From NCBI RefSeq assembly GCF_014641455.1, contig NZ_BMHT01000002.1:828605-892604 (forward strand): a stretch of DNA of 64,000 nucleotides, in the 5' to 3' direction. The number at the start of each line of letters is the position of its first letter. Within the stretch, counting starts at the first letter, position 1. Made by a program: the position numbers and the translations under genes. Under the pieces are notes generated by a model. It saw only the letters and a list, made by a program, of their open reading frames with translations, made no database searches and had not been told where the DNA came from. This document shows, piece by piece, positions 60,942-64,000 of this stretch. The stretch comes from Hymenobacter cavernae. GTDB lineage: Bacteria; Bacteroidota; Bacteroidia; Cytophagales; Hymenobacteraceae.

Positions 60942-61697
60942 TTATTTACCCCAAGGAACTAAGAACCCAACCTGAGCGGTGAAAGCACGGTTAAATGCTT
61001 TCGGTTCGTTCTTCGCACTTACATCCTTCGTATCGAACAAGGTTTTAAGACCTTGGTTGTAGCGCACCCCGATGCTGAAGCCACCAGCCGTTTGGTAACC
61101 TAGGCCAGCTACAGCGCCAATGTCAAAACTGGCGAGGTCTTCTTTCGCCTTATCAGCACCCGACTCTGATTTGTAATCTGCAACACCGCTGGTTGCAGTA
61201 TACTTGTATTCTTTAGTAGTCTCAGCCTTCGAGGCAACCATATAACCTACTTGCGGACCTAGCTCGAAATACAAGCCCGAGCCACCTGGAGCCGTGTTGA
61301 TACGCACGGGAATAGGCAGGTCGATGTAAGACAGAACACGTTTGTTCTCGTACTTAAACTTTTCCAGGCTTGCGCTACGGCTCTGATCGACGTCTGCGTT
61401 GGTCGTGAAGTTCGACTTAGCCTCATAGCTACGCTCAAACCCTTTGCGGTTGTACATCAGCTCGGGCGCCAGGGTCCAGAAGCCGTCGCTGCTCAGCGGA
61501 AGCTGATAAGAAATACCAGCGTTGTAACCTAGCTTGTAGTTCAGGTCGCCGCTATAGCCTCTTACCTGGTCAGCATTTTTGCCGCCGATAGTAGAAAGTG
61601 TTCCGCCAACACGGATGCCAAGGCGCGGGCCTGATTGAGCTTGTGCCAGGGAAGTGCTAGCTGCGGCAAATACAGCAATTAAGGCAATGTTTTTCAT
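60942..61697 (-). CDS. PorT-like outer-membrane barrel, paralogue 3
   Basis: A 251-residue protein, start ATG at 61695-61697, signal peptide MKNIALIAVFAAASTSLAQA. Blocks as in the family: PRLGIRVGGTLSTIGGKNAD, LAPELMYNRKGFE, YIDLPIPVRINTAPGGSGLY, FELGPQVGYMV, IGAVAGLGYQTAGGFSIGVR, YNQGLKTLFDTKD, AFTAQVGFLVPWGK. Its region from LGYNAGIS to PELMYNRKG is most like paralogue 4. It shares a 15-base leader with paralogue 4 (61709-61723). Confidence 0.88.
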   Translation of the reverse strand: MKNIALIAVFAAASTSLAQAQSGPRLGIRVGGTLSTIGGKNADQVRGYSGDLNYKLGYNAGISYQLPLSSDGFWTLAPELMYNRKGFERSYEAKSNFTTNADVDQSRSASLEKFKYENKRVLSYIDLPIPVRINTAPGGSGLYFELGPQVGYMVASKAETTKEYKYTATSGVADYKSESGADKAKEDLASFDIGAVAGLGYQTAGGFSIGVRYNQGLKTLFDTKDVSAKNEPKAFNRAFTAQVGFLVPWGK

Positions 61698-61708
61698 AAA
61701 AGTGCAGG

Positions 61709-61723
61709 TAAACTTGAAAGACA
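61709..61723 (-). promoter_or_regulatory. Leader element shared by two PorT-like genes, copy 1
   Basis: The minus strand reads TGTCTTTCAAGTTTA ending 11 bases before the ATG. The same 15 bases precede paralogue 4 at the same distance. It could be a translation or RNA element, or simply a relic of gene duplication. Confidence 0.5.
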
Positions 61724-61898
61724 CCAGTTGATTTCGGGCGCAGAATTTGGCTCCGAAGTGCATGCGTGAGAATGAGCGTAAAGTGTCTTTCCTATGTAAT
61801 CTTGATTAGAGCAGATTGAGCAATTTGTATCCTTCGTGAGTGCATAAAGCACTAGGGAAGGAACTTGGCTTTATACGCCTGAAATGAGACGATAGTTG

Positions 61899-61922
61899 AT
61901 TAATTAATTAAATTAATTAATT
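61899..61922. repeat. TTAA-type palindromic tetranucleotide tract
   Basis: A run of ATTA/TTAA units forming a near-perfect AT palindrome (ATTAATTAATTAAATTAATT core) between paralogues 3 and 4. The remainder of 61764-61971 is AT-rich with no gene. Confidence 0.6.
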
Positions 61923-61971
61923 GGTAATGAGAATATTAAATGCATTTAATAGGTGCTTATTAGCACTAAGA

Positions 61972-61997
61972 AGCGGGTTGCCATATGACAACCCGCT
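61972..61997 (-). terminator. Terminator hairpin of PorT-like paralogue 4
   Basis: AGCGGGTTG / CAACCCGCT stem (61972-61980 with 61989-61997) with 8-base loop, followed on the minus strand by CTTCTT. Confidence 0.6.
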
Positions 61998-62032
61998 CCC
62001 TGACTTTAGTGCTTTTCGAAGCTAGGTTCTGC

Positions 62033-62776
62033 TTACTTAGTCGGAATCAGATAGCCGACTTGCAGGGTGAAGGCATTGTTGAAAGCTTTCGGCTCATTGT
62101 CTGTGTCCTTGCTATCAATCAGCGAGTTGAAGCCACGGGCATAACGCAGACCAACACTAAAGCCACCGTCGGTCATGTAGCCTACACCGGCCACGCCGCT
62201 GATATCAACATTCGACAAATCGCCTTTGTACTTCTCCTTACGAATGCCACCTAGATAGTCGACAAATTCCGAGCGGTCTTCGGTCTTGTCTTTATCGCCG
62301 TTGGTGTACTTGGTCGTCGTCTGGTTTTTCACGCGCGAGCCAAACAGGTAGCTAACCTGCGGACCTAGCTCGAAGAAGAGTCCGCCAGCGTTGATTTTGG
62401 CCAGAATAGGCAGGTCGATGTAGTGTAATACACGTTGCTGCTCGCTTTCGATCTTGGAAACGTTGGCGGGCAAACCTGTCTTCTGAGTTGACGAAATTTC
62501 GTAGCCTTTGCGGTTATAGAGCAACTCGGGAGCCAGAGAGAAGAAGCCGTCGCTGCTGAGTGGGATGCTCAGCGAAACGCCTGCATTATATCCTACCTTA
62601 TAATCGCCGATAGAAGTGCTGTAGCCAGAGCCCGCAAATTGCGAAACGTCATCACCCGAAACGTTCGAGTAGGTAGCACCAGCTTTCACACCAATTCGGA
62701 AACCACCCGCATCTTGGGCGTGAACTAAAGAAACAGAGGCAGCAGCTGCCAGCGTGAGAGAGAGAAGCTTTTTCAT
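62033..62776 (-). CDS. PorT-like outer-membrane barrel, paralogue 4
   Basis: A 247-residue protein, start ATG at 62774-62776, signal peptide MKKLLSLTLAAAASVSLVHA. Blocks: FRIGVKAGATYSNVSGDDVS, VGYNAGVSLSIPLSSDGFF, SLAPELLYNRKGYE, YIDLPILAKINAGGLFFELG, VAGVGYMTDGGFSVGLRYAR, AFTLQVGYLIPTK. Closest to paralogue 3. First of the tandem set by orientation. Confidence 0.88.
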   Translation of the reverse strand: MKKLLSLTLAAAASVSLVHAQDAGGFRIGVKAGATYSNVSGDDVSQFAGSGYSTSIGDYKVGYNAGVSLSIPLSSDGFFSLAPELLYNRKGYEISSTQKTGLPANVSKIESEQQRVLHYIDLPILAKINAGGLFFELGPQVSYLFGSRVKNQTTTKYTNGDKDKTEDRSEFVDYLGGIRKEKYKGDLSNVDISGVAGVGYMTDGGFSVGLRYARGFNSLIDSKDTDNEPKAFNNAFTLQVGYLIPTK

Positions 62777-62786
62777 AAAGCGTAGA

Positions 62787-62801
62787 TAAACTTGAAAGAC
62801 A
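62787..62801 (-). promoter_or_regulatory. Leader element shared by two PorT-like genes, copy 2
   Basis: Minus strand TGTCTTTCAAGTTTA, ending 10 bases before the ATG of paralogue 4; identical to the copy before paralogue 3. Confidence 0.5.
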
Positions 62802-63016
62802 ATAACCAAGAGCAACGCACAGTTGAGATAAACCACGAGCGTGCGGTATGGGCGTCTATAGCGTAATAAAAAATAAAATGTTGCGGCTTAGCTTGTAATT
62901 AATTTGTAAAAAATACTTAAACTCGAGGTCCTGTTTCCGACAACGTAGTAACACATAACCGCTTATCGCGGAAGGCTCGACAGCACGTTTCCGCAACGTC
63001 GCGCGGTAGCTTTCGT

Positions 63017-63024
63017 TATTTTTG
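63017..63024 (+). promoter_or_regulatory. Candidate -7 box for the lipid A deacylase-like gene
   Basis: TATTTTTG, an exact TAnnTTTG match, 20 bases before the ATG at 63044. The divergent region 62802-63016 has no gene. Confidence 0.45.
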
Positions 63025-63043
63025 GGGTATTGCTTATCTGGCT

Positions 63044-64000
63044 ATGCTCCAATTATCCTCTTTTCGTCTCCTCTTTGCGGGCGTGTTATTACTCGGCTTG
63101 TTGCTGGGCGTACCGTTGTGGGGAAGAGCGCAGCCAACTGCCTCTGTGCCGGCCAGGCCGGTTATCGTGGGGGCATATGCACAAGGAAGCTTTATCATTG
63201 CGCACACGCCAGCCGTGAAGCACTTGGCTGTATCACACCCAACTGGCTTTGAGCTGAATGTGCAGCGGCAAACAACTGGCTTAGCACCCTGGCACGCGTG
63301 GTACCGCTACCCCAAAATAGGGTTGGCGCTGGTGTACTATGATTATCACAATCCGGTGCTGGGGCAATCGTACGCAGCTAGTATTTACTTGAACAAAACC
63401 TTCCTGCGCACCGCACGGCAGGAGCTAAACTTCCGGCTGGGCACGGGACTGGGCTATTTTACCAATGATTTCAGCCAGGAAACCAACCACAAGAACACTA
63501 TCATCGGCTCCCACCTGAATGCGACGCTGCAAATGCGGGTGGAGTACGATCTGGCGGTGTCGGAGCACCTAGGTTTGCTGGTGGGGCTAGGTCTGAATCA
63601 CTACTCCAATGGCGCTACGACCAAGCCTAACTTCGGCATCAACCTGCCGTCGGTGGTGCTGGGCCTCAACTATCACCAGCAGCGGCCTTTCCGGCCCATG
63701 CTGCCTGCCACCGATGATAAGCCAATTGACGTAGGGCGCAACTTCCTGAACCTGAGCACCAGCCTAGGCTACAAGCAGCGTAATGAATCGGATCAGCGTA
63801 AGTACCTGGTCAACTCAGTATCGGCGATTATCGGGCGCCGTATGAATCGCAAGAGTAACCTGCTGGTGGGCGTTGAGGGCTTCTACGACCGTTCATTAAG
63901 TGCCGAGCTGCGCGATACGGTCCGTGCCGGTGAACGGCTGCCCGACGTGAAAAAAGCAGGCCTGCTGGTCGGGCACGAGCTGCTCTTCGGGCGGCTGGCT
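63044..64000 (+). CDS. Acyloxyacyl hydrolase / lipid A 3-O-deacylase (PagL-like), 3' end outside window
   Basis: A 319-codon frame from ATG 63044 stays open to the window end. Signal peptide (LLLGLLLGVPLWGRAQ). The PagL/PF09411-type motif GLNHYSNGATTKPNFGIN contains the His-Ser dyad expected in lipid A 3-O-deacylases, preceded by strands GTGLGYFTNDF and LNATLQMRVEYDL. Members of this family remove an acyl chain from lipid A in the outer membrane. The N-terminal ~90 residues and the part after residue ~220 are longer than PagL, as in Bacteroidota homologues. Confidence 0.82.
   Translation, partial: MLQLSSFRLLFAGVLLLGLLLGVPLWGRAQPTASVPARPVIVGAYAQGSFIIAHTPAVKHLAVSHPTGFELNVQRQTTGLAPWHAWYRYPKIGLALVYYDYHNPVLGQSYAASIYLNKTFLRTARQELNFRLGTGLGYFTNDFSQETNHKNTIIGSHLNATLQMRVEYDLAVSEHLGLLVGLGLNHYSNGATTKPNFGINLPSVVLGLNYHQQRPFRPMLPATDDKPIDVGRNFLNLSTSLGYKQRNESDQRKYLVNSVSAIIGRRMNRKSNLLVGVEGFYDRSLSAELRDTVRAGERLPDVKKAGLLVGHELLFGRLA

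Noticed and set aside
1..64000. Prophage, integrative element or insertion sequence
   Set aside because: No integrase, transposase, phage structural gene, tRNA-flanked att site or direct-repeat boundary was recognised.

Overview
The window looks like chromosomal DNA of a Bacteroidota member of the Cytophagales, most probably a Hymenobacter-like bacterium. Sequence evidence: type IX secretion (T9SS) C-terminal sorting domains of both type A and gliding-motility type, TonB-dependent receptors with STN and carboxypeptidase-like N-termini, three DUF4249 lipoproteins, PorT-like outer-membrane barrels, high GC, no strong Shine-Dalgarno sequences, and Bacteroidota-type -7 boxes (TAnnTTTG) before several genes. 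The genus is an inference from overall resemblance. I recognised no rRNA, tRNA, transposase, phage gene or CRISPR array.

Layout. 1-10 kb: partial penicillin acylase, a T9SS gliding-type protein, an RlpA/SPOR lytic transglycosylase, a DUF72 protein and a T9SS metalloprotease. 10-26 kb: housekeeping and envelope genes: KAS III, GIN-domain protein, ArfB, DUF4142 protein, MgtE, cyanophycinase, a FadL porin plus GDSL lipoprotein pair, YpdA, DoxX-like protein and DNA polymerase I. 26.5-29 kb: a less GC-rich T9SS delta-60-repeat protein. 29-39 kb: a six-gene minus-strand operon (hypothetical secreted protein, STN TonB receptor, three DUF4249 lipoproteins, MG2/plug-like protein), probably an outer-membrane uptake system of unknown substrate. 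39-47 kb: an oligoribonuclease-like exonuclease, then a galactoside locus (mutarotase lipoprotein, vSGLT-like symporter, GH42 beta-galactosidase, LacI-type regulator) with two matching operator candidates. 47-50 kb: a single-domain ModE-like regulator and a TonB receptor with a near-canonical ModE box between them, suggesting TonB-dependent oxyanion or metallophore uptake. 50-56 kb: a 1780-residue envelope protein of unknown function and PlsY. 56.5-57.4 kb: an AT-rich frameshifted zinc-ribbon gene. 57.6-64 kb: an M20 dipeptidase, a tandem family of four PorT-like barrels with a fifth decayed remnant, and the start of a lipid A deacylase-like protein.

The most striking signal is not a gene. 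The 8-bp palindrome ACCTAGGT recurs about 40 times (hand count; roughly one expected by chance) in coding and non-coding DNA on both strands, with many one-base-off relatives. It behaves like a highly iterated palindrome comparable to cyanobacterial HIP1, and it is missing from the two compositionally deviant stretches. Several families of dispersed intergenic inverted repeats are also present.
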